64,000 nucleotides of DNA from contig NZ_JAENHK010000005.1 in assembly GCF_016595215.1 (NCBI RefSeq), positions 80,100 to 144,099 of the forward strand. The letters run 5' to 3'. This document shows positions 7,967 to 15,984 of this stretch, in pieces. Below the pieces are notes generated by a model that saw only the letters and a program-made list of their open reading frames with translations, had not been told where the DNA came from and searched no databases. Positions within the stretch are counted from its first letter, which is position 1. Every line of letters starts with the position of its first letter. This DNA comes from Chryseobacterium paridis (GTDB lineage Bacteria > Bacteroidota > Bacteroidia > Flavobacteriales > Weeksellaceae). The translations under genes and the position numbers were made by a program.

Positions 7967-8746
7967 TTGAAAACCATATATAACTCTATTAGGGAAGAAA
8001 TAGTAAAACATTCCAAGATTAAAAATTCTGTTTTGGGGAATGTGAGAGACTGGAAAAGAAGTCACTATATCATTCTTTCCGAAATTATAAAAGATCAGCT
8101 ATCTGAATCTGAAGAACTGAAGGGCGGCAAAAAATTTGAAATCGGAAATACGATTTCCCATGTTACCTTACAGCGTTTTTTTGAAAATGATTATCAGGAT
8201 AAGACTCATAATGACCTTCGTTTTCTGAAAACATTGGACAAGATCTGTATCTTTTTGGGATTCAAAGACCTAAACGCCTACATTCAGTTCGTTAGAGAGA
8301 AAAAACAAGATAGTGATTCCGATGATGAGGCGTTCTTTAGCAATATTGTTTACCAATATTGTTCAACCGCTTTTGAATTCTATAAAAAATTTCCTGAACA
8401 TAATACCCAGCTCTTTAAAGAACTTGTTTTTGATGATTCTCCCTTTCTTGAAAGAGCAACCCATTTTAGTAAGGAATTATGTGACAGGCAATTTCAATTG
8501 GTCACCAAAAATAACCGCTCCAACTTTGAGGTTTTCGACATTCATATGGTAACGGATGAGCCTGATAAAAAGATCCTGGAAACTCAGGAATTCTGGAACC
8601 TCTTATTCAAGGTTGGCGAGACCGGGGAGGAAAATTTTGTAAATCAGCTTAATACCCAAATCTACTTCATCAGAAAAATAGATAATGTCTGGAAAATATG
8701 GGATAATTATAATCCTGATGCAGGTAGACTCAACAATAAAAAATGA
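7967..8746 (+). CDS. Hypothetical protein with TTG start
   Basis: 259 residues, not recognised as a named family. The start appears to be TTG at 7967, preceded by AAGGAAA; no ATG is available nearby. The N-terminal 110 residues (TLQRFFENDYQDKT, then TLDKICIFLGFKDLNAYI) resemble a domain seen in Bacteroidota proteins with a TL.RFF...TLD....LG pattern that may bind DNA. The C-terminal part (about 150-255) has a helical lead and an ending IYFIRKIDNVWKIWDNYNP that resembles NTF2/SnoaL folds. No signal peptide, so cytosolic. Both domain suggestions are by eye only. Confidence 0.6.
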   Translation: MKTIYNSIREEIVKHSKIKNSVLGNVRDWKRSHYIILSEIIKDQLSESEELKGGKKFEIGNTISHVTLQRFFENDYQDKTHNDLRFLKTLDKICIFLGFKDLNAYIQFVREKKQDSDSDDEAFFSNIVYQYCSTAFEFYKKFPEHNTQLFKELVFDDSPFLERATHFSKELCDRQFQLVTKNNRSNFEVFDIHMVTDEPDKKILETQEFWNLLFKVGETGEENFVNQLNTQIYFIRKIDNVWKIWDNYNPDAGRLNNKK

Positions 8747-8771
8747 AAGCTGTAGAATATCTACAGCTTTC
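8745..8771 (+). terminator. Hairpin overlapping a stop codon
   Basis: Perfect 12-bp stem GAAAGCTGTAGA/TCTACAGCTTTC with a 3-nt loop, starting inside the TGA stop of the preceding gene. There is no strong T-run after it, so it may be a weak terminator or a 3'-end stabiliser. Confidence 0.6.
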
Positions 8772-8976
8772 AAATTTTCGAAAATATCTTCTTTTCACTT
8801 GTCTTTGTATTACAAATGTAGATAACCGAATTGTAACACAATAAACTTAAACATACTTAAATGAACTTTTCTTTAAGCCTATGTTAAGCGTCCTTAAGGA
8901 TTTCCTATTAATACTTTTGCCATATCTAAGATTTTTGTAATTTGCATACCTATAAAAATAAAAGTAAAAAGAAAAT

Positions 8977-10107
8977 ATGTCAACACTTACATTTGCCGAA
9001 AAAATTGCTCAAGCAGAGAATTTTTTGCCAATTAATGGCACAGATTACATTGAGTTCTATGTAGGAAATGCTAAACAGGCTGCTCATTTTTATAAAACCG
9101 CTTTTGGTTTTCAGTCTGTAGCATATGCTGGTCCTGAAACAGGAGTAAGGGATCGTGCTTCTTATGTTCTTCAACAGGGAAAAATAAGATTAATTTTAAC
9201 GACGGGACTTACCTCTGAATCACCAATCAACGAACATGTAAAAAAACACGGAGATGGAGTAAAAGTTTTAGCACTTTGGGTGGATGACGCTTACAAAGCT
9301 TTTGAGGAAACTACAAAAAGAGGTGGTAAACCTTATTTAGAGCCTGTAACTTTAACTGACGAACATGGTGAAGTAAGAATGTCCGGAATTTATACTTACG
9401 GAGAAACTGTTCACATGTTTGTAGAAAGAAAAAATTACACTGGACCTTTCATGCCTGGATACGAAAAATGGGAAAGTGCATATCAGCCTGAAGATGCTGG
9501 ATTACTATATGTAGACCATTGTGTAGGAAATGTAGATTGGAACAGAATGCTTCCAACTGTAGAGTGGTATGAAAAAGTAATGGGATTTGTAAACATTCTT
9601 TCTTTTGATGACAAACAGATCAATACAGAGTATTCAGCATTGATGTCTAAAGTAATGTCAAACGGAAACGGATTTGCTAAATTCCCTATCAACGAGCCTG
9701 CAGAAGGAAAGAAAAAATCTCAGGTAGAGGAATATCTTGATTTCTATGAAGGTGAAGGTGTTCAGCATATCGCAGTGGCAACAAAAGACATTATTCATAC
9801 GGTAACACAACTTAAAAAAAGAGGTGTAGAGTTCCTTTCTGCTCCACCAGAAGCATATTATGATATGGTTCCTGAAAGAGTTGGGCATATTGATGAAGAT
9901 CTTAAGAAATTACAAGATTTAGGAATACTTATTGATCATGATGAGGAAGGATACCTTTTACAGATCTTTACAAAACCAGTAGAAGACCGTCCTACTCTTT
10001 TCTTTGAAATTATTGAAAGACATGGTGCACAAAGCTTCGGAGCTGGTAACTTCAAAGCATTATTTGAAGCATTAGAAAGAGAGCAGGATAAAAGAGGAAA
10101 TCTTTAA
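8977..10107 (+). CDS. hpd: 4-hydroxyphenylpyruvate dioxygenase
   Basis: 376 residues, two vicinal-oxygen-chelate repeats. Converts 4-hydroxyphenylpyruvate to homogentisate, the step before HmgA. The iron triad is visible as His181 (VDHCVGNV), His264 (GVQHIAVAT) and Glu344 (FFEIIER), and the C-terminal gate helix FGAGNFKALFEALE is intact. It has its own terminator at 10126-10166. A TACTTTTG -7-like box is present at 8912-8919. Length and motifs are normal for a functional enzyme. Confidence 0.96.
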   Translation: MSTLTFAEKIAQAENFLPINGTDYIEFYVGNAKQAAHFYKTAFGFQSVAYAGPETGVRDRASYVLQQGKIRLILTTGLTSESPINEHVKKHGDGVKVLALWVDDAYKAFEETTKRGGKPYLEPVTLTDEHGEVRMSGIYTYGETVHMFVERKNYTGPFMPGYEKWESAYQPEDAGLLYVDHCVGNVDWNRMLPTVEWYEKVMGFVNILSFDDKQINTEYSALMSKVMSNGNGFAKFPINEPAEGKKKSQVEEYLDFYEGEGVQHIAVATKDIIHTVTQLKKRGVEFLSAPPEAYYDMVPERVGHIDEDLKKLQDLGILIDHDEEGYLLQIFTKPVEDRPTLFFEIIERHGAQSFGAGNFKALFEALEREQDKRGNL

Positions 10108-10125
10108 TCCACAGAAATAAATACT

Positions 10126-10166
10126 AAGTTTTGTCAGGATACAAAGTCTTGACAAAACTTTTTTTT
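10126..10166 (+). terminator. Terminator of hpd
   Basis: 11-bp perfect stem AAGTTTTGTCA/TGACAAAACTT, 13-nt loop, followed by a run of eight T. This hairpin also shows that the next gene starts at 10179, not at the TTG inside the stem. Confidence 0.9.
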
Positions 10167-10178
10167 AAAACACTTACT

Positions 10179-10634
10179 ATGAAAAAAATTGTATTTGGAA
10201 TTTTATTTTTCAGTGCCTTAGGCGTAAAAGCTCAGTATGGAACACTTAATGAAATTCTTAACAGACTTGAAGAAAGAAAAGGCATCAATCAACATCTGGA
10301 AAACGTAAATATAGACGACAAAAAGTTTGTTTTTATCAAAGATGCTGATGACCATACAGAGAGGGATTTTATTATCATTAAAGGAAACAATGCAACGTAT
10401 GTAGAAGTTTTCGATGATAAAGCTACTGGCGAAAGCAGTTCAAATGTTTTCACAGGAGATATCATCAGAAAAAAGAATATTGTTTCTTTGAGAGCTAATA
10501 TTCTTGAAGGTAAAAAAGTTCCTATTCCGGTTACAAAAACTTTATTATTAACAAGACAAGATAATATCCTGTACCTGATCGACGTTAATACTAAGGACAG
10601 GTGGATTGATGAAGCCTCTTATTCAAAAAAATAA
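10179..10634 (+). CDS. Small secreted protein of unknown function
   Basis: 151 residues with a signal peptide (MKKIVFGILFFSALGVKAQ) and a mature part rich in short beta-strand-like stretches (KFVFIKDADDHTERDFIII). No cysteines or known motif recognised. It sits alone between the hpd terminator and fahA in the tyrosine region; whether it belongs to that pathway is unknown. Start fixed by the signal peptide and by the upstream terminator. Confidence 0.75.
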   Translation: MKKIVFGILFFSALGVKAQYGTLNEILNRLEERKGINQHLENVNIDDKKFVFIKDADDHTERDFIIIKGNNATYVEVFDDKATGESSSNVFTGDIIRKKNIVSLRANILEGKKVPIPVTKTLLLTRQDNILYLIDVNTKDRWIDEASYSKK

Positions 10635-10662
10635 TATAAATATCTTGAGGGCGCTCGTTATT

Positions 10663-10810
10663 GCGGGGAGCGTAGTGAGAAAGTAATTTATTTGATATCT
10701 CAATTTTAATCAGCCTTAATGATGTTAATTCGACCATTAAGAATGCTGATGAGTTTTAAGAATATTTAGTTGGAAAACTTCGCTTTTCTGCTACGGCCAC
10801 TTGAGATATT
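10663..10810. repeat. Structured intergenic element before fahA
   Basis: Bases 10663-10691 (ATTGCGGGGAGCGTAGTGAG) resemble the ATTGCGAGGAGCGTAGCGA type dispersed repeat common in flavobacteria. After it an apparent three-way junction can be drawn: outer stem 10695-10704 with 10802-10810, a hairpin CAGCCTTAATG/CATTAAGAATGCTG (712-749) and AGTTTT/AAAACT (753-780). Could be a repeat remnant or a structured 5' leader of fahA. Confidence 0.45.
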
Positions 10811-10859
10811 GAAACCCAAATTTTAACAGATTTATTAATCTCAATTAAATTACAATCTT

Positions 10860-12107
10860 ATGAAATCATTTGTAGAGTATTCCTCAAATTCAGACTTTTC
10901 TATACATAATATTCCTTTTGGAGTAGCTGTTTTCAATAAAGAGTATATTGGATGTTGCACAAGAATCGGAGATCAGGTTGTTGATCTTGCCAGCCTATAT
11001 GATCTTGGTTATTTTGAAGATATCACAGGACTTGAAGACAACGTCTTTGAAGCTTATACCTTAAACGAATTTATCGAATTAGGAAAACCGGTTACCAATG
11101 CCGTTCGTACTAAAATTCAGGAATTATTACAGGAAGGATCGAATTTATCAAAAGATCAGAAAACAATAGAAGAAGCTTTTTATGATCTTGATAAAGTAAG
11201 AATGATCATGCCTATTCATATTCCCAATTATACGGATTTCTACAGCAGTATAGAACATGCAACAAACGTTGGAAAAATGTTCCGTGATCCAGCCAATGCT
11301 TTATTACCTAACTGGAAACATTTACCTGTTGGTTATCATGGTAGAGCATCTTCAATCGTTATTTCCGGAACAGATATCAACCGACCAAAAGGTCAGACAA
11401 AACCTGCTGATTCAGAAAAACCAATCTTTGGAGCTTCCAAACAACTGGATTTTGAACTAGAAATGGCTTTTATCATTAATAAAAATACGGATATGGGCGA
11501 AAGTGTTTCTACAAAAGAAGCAGAAGACGCTATATTCGGAATGGTTATTTTCAATGACTGGTCTGCAAGAGATATTCAGGCTTGGGAATACGTTCCACTA
11601 GGGCCATTTTTAGGTAAAAACTTTGGTTCATCTATTTCTCCGTGGGTAGTTACTTTAGAAGCTCTTGCTCCTTTCAGAACCTCTTCTCCAGTACAGGATC
11701 CTGAAGTTTTAGATTACTTAAAATTTGAAGGTGACAAGAATTATGATATCAATCTTGAGGTCTACTTACAGCCTGAGAACGGAGAAGAAAATCTAATCGT
11801 TGAAAGTAATTATAAATTCATGTATTGGAATATGACACAGCAGTTGGCTCATCATACCATAAATGGCTGTAACCTTGAAGTTGGTGATTTGTATGCAAGT
11901 GGTACTATTTCAGGAAGTGATCCTAAATCGTTTGGTTCTATGCTTGAATTATCTTGGAAAGGACAAAACCCTATCCAGCTAAAAAATGGTCAGGAAAGAA
12001 AATTCATTGAAGACAATGATACTGTTACAATGAAAGCGTGGGCGGAAAAAGATGGTGTAAGAGTGGGATTCGGTGAAGTTAGTGGAAAAATAATTCCAAC
12101 TTTGTAA
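10860..12107 (+). CDS. fahA: Fumarylacetoacetase
   Basis: 415 residues, last step of tyrosine breakdown: fumarylacetoacetate to fumarate and acetoacetate. N-terminal SH3-like domain followed by the FAH catalytic domain with DFYSSIEHATNVGKMF, the metal-binding FELEMAFII, and NDWSARDIQAWEYVPLGPF. Normal full length. No maleylacetoacetate isomerase gene is seen in the window, so the cis-trans isomerisation must be encoded elsewhere or be non-enzymatic. Confidence 0.95.
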   Translation: MKSFVEYSSNSDFSIHNIPFGVAVFNKEYIGCCTRIGDQVVDLASLYDLGYFEDITGLEDNVFEAYTLNEFIELGKPVTNAVRTKIQELLQEGSNLSKDQKTIEEAFYDLDKVRMIMPIHIPNYTDFYSSIEHATNVGKMFRDPANALLPNWKHLPVGYHGRASSIVISGTDINRPKGQTKPADSEKPIFGASKQLDFELEMAFIINKNTDMGESVSTKEAEDAIFGMVIFNDWSARDIQAWEYVPLGPFLGKNFGSSISPWVVTLEALAPFRTSSPVQDPEVLDYLKFEGDKNYDINLEVYLQPENGEENLIVESNYKFMYWNMTQQLAHHTINGCNLEVGDLYASGTISGSDPKSFGSMLELSWKGQNPIQLKNGQERKFIEDNDTVTMKAWAEKDGVRVGFGEVSGKIIPTL

Positions 12108-12112
12108 AAAAT

Positions 12113-12604
12113 CTTAACCACAAAAGTCACAAAAGATTTGATGATTACGCAATCCTACTTAACCGATTTGACTTATAAAGTAAATGGAGCTTGCATAGAA
12201 GTTCACAAAATTTTAGGTCCTGGTTTATTAGAAAGCGTTTATCACAAGTGCTTAGCGGAAGAATTACAATTACGAAATATCCGTTTCGAAACGGAGCTAA
12301 AAATCCCAGTTATTTACAAAGGAAAAGAGCTCAAATGTGATTTTTTTGTGATTTTTTAATTGAAGATCTCATTGTTGTAGAATTGAAAGCAGTTGTTGAA
12401 TTAAATGATATTCATCGTGCTCAAATTCTTAACTATATTAATTTAATGAAAAAACCCAAAGGCATATTAGTTAATTTTAATGTGAAAAATTTATATTATG
12501 AAGGTCAGGAAACTGTTGTAAACCAATATTACAATATGCTTTTTTGAACTTAAATGATTTAAATTAATTTCTTTAAAATTAACTTTTGTGACTTTTGTAG
12601 TTAA
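12113..12604. mobile_element. GxxExxY cassette bounded by 22-bp inverted repeats
   Basis: TTAACCACAAAAGTCACAAA at the left (arm 12113-12134) and its reverse complement at the right (12583-12604) match at 21 of 22 positions. They enclose exactly one gene, the frameshifted GxxExxY reading frame, and nothing else. This looks like a small transposable or intervening-sequence-like unit inserted between fahA and the flavin reductase gene. Mobility is inferred from the architecture; no target duplication was identified. Confidence 0.55.
12141..12547 (+). pseudogene. GxxExxY family protein, frameshifted
   Basis: Starts MITQSYLTDLTYKVNGACIE and contains the family signature GLLESVYHKCLAEEL. The first frame stops at 12359 shortly after KGKELKCDFFV. 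The remainder of the family (LIVVELKAVV, then RAQILNYINLM and GILVNFNV) continues in another frame to the TGA at 12545-12547. One missing base in or next to the T-rich stretch about 12339-12356 accounts for it. The family is often found in intergenic or intervening-sequence positions; a nuclease-like fold has been suggested but function is unclear. Confidence 0.85.
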
Positions 12605-12613
12605 TACAAAAAT

Positions 12614-13435
12614 ATGAAAACAGTTATACCCTCCGAAATAACCGCTGTTCAATTACAAACAATCATGCAGACTGCTGTTTCACCACGACCAATTGCGTTG
12701 GCGTCTACAGTAGATAAAAATGGTGTTATTAATTTATCTCCATTCAGCTTTTTTAATATGTTCAGTACGGTTCCACCTATCCTGATCTTTTCACCATCAA
12801 GAAGAGTTCGTGACAATACCACAAAGCATACTCTGGAAAATGTTTTAGAAGTTCCGGAGGTAGTTATTGGAACGGTTAATTTCCCAATCGTACAACAAAT
12901 ATCCTTAGCTTCAACAGAATATGAAGGTGGTGTAAATGAGTTTGTCAAGTCCGGACTCACCATGAAAGATGCAGATTTAGTACAACCTAAGCTTATTGAG
13001 GAGTGTCCTGTCAACTTTGAATGCAAAGTACTTGAGATAAAACCTTTGGGAGATCAGGGAGGAGCTGGAAATCTGGTTATTTGTGAAGTACAGAAAATAC
13101 ATATCAGAGAAGAATATCTGAACGAGCAAGGTAATTTGGATCAGGCAAAGCTTGATATGGTAGCCCGCTTGGGAGTAAACTGGTATTCTAGAAGTAATGA
13201 AAACAGTCTTTTTGAAGTTCCTAAGCCTTTGGTAACAAAAGGAATTGGCTTTGATCTTCTTCCTGATGCTATAAAACTTAGCAAAATCTTTACAGGAAAT
13301 GATCTGGGAATGCTTGCTAATGTAGAAATATTACCATTGGGAAATTACCAGGCGGACGAAGATATTCATAAAAAGGCACAAGACCTTTTATTAGAAAACA
13401 ACATTGAAGAAGCCTGGAGAATCCTAGTTATTTGA
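12614..13435 (+). CDS. Flavin reductase-like FMN-binding protein
   Basis: 273 residues. N-terminal flavin-reductase split-barrel domain with SPRPIALASTVDKNG and LSPFSFFNMFSTVPP, which form the FMN site, and SLASTEYEGGVNEF further on. Such proteins reduce FMN with NAD(P)H or use bound FMN. Its position after fahA in the aromatic-degradation region suggests a linked role, perhaps as the reductase of a hydroxylase, but none is present nearby. Ends into a bidirectional terminator. Confidence 0.85.
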   Translation: MKTVIPSEITAVQLQTIMQTAVSPRPIALASTVDKNGVINLSPFSFFNMFSTVPPILIFSPSRRVRDNTTKHTLENVLEVPEVVIGTVNFPIVQQISLASTEYEGGVNEFVKSGLTMKDADLVQPKLIEECPVNFECKVLEIKPLGDQGGAGNLVICEVQKIHIREEYLNEQGNLDQAKLDMVARLGVNWYSRSNENSLFEVPKPLVTKGIGFDLLPDAIKLSKIFTGNDLGMLANVEILPLGNYQADEDIHKKAQDLLLENNIEEAWRILVI

Positions 13436-13452
13436 TAAGATCTCTATGAAAA

Positions 13453-13487
13453 AATAAAAAAGATGGTTAAAAACCATCTTTTTTATT
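13453..13487. terminator. Bidirectional terminator
   Basis: Perfect 16-bp stem AATAAAAAAGATGGTT/AACCATCTTTTTTATT with a 3-nt loop between converging genes. It includes the last codons of the minus-strand acetyltransferase. Confidence 0.9.
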
Positions 13488-14321
13488 TCCTCCAACATCA
13501 GTCAACTCTACTTCTCTATTAAACTTTTTCATCAGCAATTCTTTATCATTTATATTTTGAATATTGATATGGAATACATTTTCAAGCAGAATAAGCAATT
13601 CCTCATAATTATTAATATCAATATTTTCTCTTACTCCGTTATTGTAACGCATATTAAGAGATGTATTATTCAAAGTGTACCGGGCTATCCCATCAACTTT
13701 AGTCACGATCAGATTTTCTCTGAATATGGAAGACGGATTTGTCGCAATATACCAATTGGCCACCTCTACATCAGACTGTTCTACAGACTCCAAAGAAAAC
13801 TCATAGATTGGCATTTTATCCTCTGCTATTAAGGTTAGAGTATATATATGATTCTCTTTTGATATTGTAAAAATTCCGTTAGGTGTTACTTGTTGTTCTT
13901 CAGAATCCAAAATCAATGGTGAAGTGAGTGTTACTGTACCAAACCCTGAATCAACAAGGTACTTTTCACCCTCAAAAGATACAATAAGTAGCATATGAGT
14001 CCGTGGAGATTTGCTCTCCTTTTTTCCACCCCACAAAACTCTACCAAGATGACTTGTGACATCAAAGCCAATTGTCTCAAGGACATTTTTCAACAAAACA
14101 TTTTGCTCATAGCAATATCCTCCTCTATTGTGCATAACCAATTTAGTGAATACAGACTTCCAGTCTACCTTCGGAACATGGCCAGTATAGGTATCTGTAT
14201 TCTCAAAGGTAATGTATTGTGGTTGCAGAGCGTGGATATCTTTTAGAGTTTCAATAGTAGGGTCTGCATTCTTAGAATAATGTATTCTGTCAAAATATTT
14301 TTTCAATTCTGTATTTTCCAT
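13467..14321 (-). CDS. nat: Arylamine N-acetyltransferase
   Basis: 284 residues. NAT family, which moves acetyl from acetyl-CoA onto arylamines or hydrazines through a Cys-His-Asp triad. All three residues are visible: Cys70 in RGGYCYEQN, His109 in RTHMLL and Asp124 in VDSGFG. Last gene of a probable four-gene minus-strand run; it begins 22 nt after the outer-membrane protein gene. Full length and apparently functional. Confidence 0.9.
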   Translation of the reverse strand: MENTELKKYFDRIHYSKNADPTIETLKDIHALQPQYITFENTDTYTGHVPKVDWKSVFTKLVMHNRGGYCYEQNVLLKNVLETIGFDVTSHLGRVLWGGKKESKSPRTHMLLIVSFEGEKYLVDSGFGTVTLTSPLILDSEEQQVTPNGIFTISKENHIYTLTLIAEDKMPIYEFSLESVEQSDVEVANWYIATNPSSIFRENLIVTKVDGIARYTLNNTSLNMRYNNGVRENIDINNYEELLILLENVFHINIQNINDKELLMKKFNREVELTDVGGNKKDGF

Positions 14322-14343
14322 TGTATATTTTTTTTAATTCATT

Positions 14344-15006
14344 TTATTTGAAAAGCCTTGCTGCTACAAAAATCCCATAATTGTTTTTTATAATCCTTTC
14401 TGGTCCATAAGCATCAAAGTTGGCTCCAATCCCGAAACTATAGTCTTTATAGCTCAGTCCTGCTCTTACCATTAAATAACTTCTTGCATGAATCCCGTTC
14501 TTTACAGATCTCGCATATAACCCCTGTAGTCTTGAATATATTTTCCATTGATCATTTAATTTAGGTTTATATTCCAACATTCCAAAACCCTCCAGATTAC
14601 TATTATCTGCCAAATCAATTCTAGGTCCAATAACAAGAGTAATTTCCTCTTTTACGTAGGAATATAACAACATAACACTTGGTCGTAAGCCCGTTGACGG
14701 TGTATAATGAATACCTCCGAACAACCGGAACCCCTTTACAAACTCATACGCCAAATTGAATTGAGACATCGCATCTTTAGCATTCTGCTCATTCCATTTT
14801 GAGGAAATATTGCTGACACTGAAAAAAGATAAACCGGGTACATCTTTAAAATTTTTATTGATGTTTAGCTGTGAAGCAATTCCAGCATTTCCGGTGAGGA
14901 TTTCAAAAACGACAGGAGGATTTCTATCTCCTTCCCCGTCTTTTAATTGACCCTGAGCAAAAACAGCATATCCTAAGAAAAACAGCAGTGAAATTTTAAA
15001 ATTCAT
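14344..15006 (-). CDS. Predicted outer-membrane beta-barrel protein
   Basis: 220 residues with a signal peptide (FFLGYAVFAQGQ cleavage region). The mature part has alternating aromatic/hydrophobic strands (LFGGIHYTPSTGLRPSVMLLYSYV, shown in parts) and ends in AARLFK, consistent with a small barrel. No family recognised. It lies between an AraC regulator and the N-acetyltransferase on the same strand. Confidence 0.65.
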   Translation of the reverse strand: MNFKISLLFFLGYAVFAQGQLKDGEGDRNPPVVFEILTGNAGIASQLNINKNFKDVPGLSFFSVSNISSKWNEQNAKDAMSQFNLAYEFVKGFRLFGGIHYTPSTGLRPSVMLLYSYVKEEITLVIGPRIDLADNSNLEGFGMLEYKPKLNDQWKIYSRLQGLYARSVKNGIHARSYLMVRAGLSYKDYSFGIGANFDAYGPERIIKNNYGIFVAARLFK

Positions 15007-15073
15007 ATTATCAAACTATTACACTGCAAATTTCAGCAGGATAACCAGTCCGAACATAGAACAAATAAGGCAA

Positions 15074-15970
15074 TTAATAGGACAAACCAATCCTTTTTCT
15101 ATATTGATTGGGAGAAACCCCAGAATGCTTCTTAAAAAAACGGGTGAAATAAGAGGGGTCCTCAATTCCTAAAGAAAAGGCAATATCCGCAATACTCAGT
15201 TGAGTATTTGAAAGTAAGGATCTCGCCTCCATGGTCAAGGTTTCATTAATGATTGAAGAAGCTGTTTTTCCCGTTGCCATTTTTACGGATTTATTCAAAT
15301 GATTAGGAGAAACGTGAAGCATATCTGCATATTCCTGAATGCTGTGAATTGAATTTACATATTGTGTAATTGCTTTTCTAAAATGAAAAGCAGTCGTTTC
15401 ATTAGTCGTAAGAATAATGGGAGGAAGATCCTGTATGATAGATTTTACCTCTGCTAAAAAAGTTTGTAGATAGGAACTTATTAGATCTGTATCATTTTGC
15501 ATATAAGACTCCTTCATTCTTTTTAAAATAAAGAGAAGATTCTCTTTTGTTTTATCTGTTACGGCAATACGATGATCATTTTTAAGATCCAAATAATTCA
15601 GTATTTCCTGAAGGTTTTTGAAACCATTATCCCTTGAAAGAAGTTCATCCGGAAAATGACAGTAATAACCTTCTACATCTTCAGAAAATACTTCCATCGT
15701 TCTTATCTTATAAGCAGGCAACATCATGAGAGTAGATTCTGGAATAGAATATGAATCTGAACATACTGTTTTTACCACTTCCCCTTTTTTCACAAAAACA
15801 AAATCATTCACTGTAAGACGATGAGGAAGAAACGGCAACTGCAACTGATCTTTTTGAAGAGATAATTCAATAATGAAAAAATCCGCTGATTCTTTATGAG
15901 TAGATTTTTCAGAATCGCTTTTTATCACTGCCTGAAAGTTCTCTGGATCATATTGAGGAATGAGTGTCAT
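15074..15970 (-). CDS. AraC-family transcriptional regulator
   Basis: 298 residues. N-terminal cupin-like sensing half (about 1-150) and a C-terminal double helix-turn-helix: YADMLHVSPNHLNKSVKM and IADIAFSLGIEDPSYFTRFF, followed by SGVSPNQYRK. Located 14 nt after the stop of the upstream hydrolase gene, so probably in one operon with it and perhaps controlling the run. Ligand unknown. Confidence 0.92.
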   Translation of the reverse strand: MTLIPQYDPENFQAVIKSDSEKSTHKESADFFIIELSLQKDQLQLPFLPHRLTVNDFVFVKKGEVVKTVCSDSYSIPESTLMMLPAYKIRTMEVFSEDVEGYYCHFPDELLSRDNGFKNLQEILNYLDLKNDHRIAVTDKTKENLLFILKRMKESYMQNDTDLISSYLQTFLAEVKSIIQDLPPIILTTNETTAFHFRKAITQYVNSIHSIQEYADMLHVSPNHLNKSVKMATGKTASSIINETLTMEARSLLSNTQLSIADIAFSLGIEDPSYFTRFFKKHSGVSPNQYRKRIGLSY

Positions 15971-15984
15971 ATTTCATAGTAGGA

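Noticed and set aside
12138-12359. A complete 73-residue GxxExxY-like protein
   Set aside because: The remainder of the family continues in another frame to 12547, so this is the first half of a frameshifted gene.
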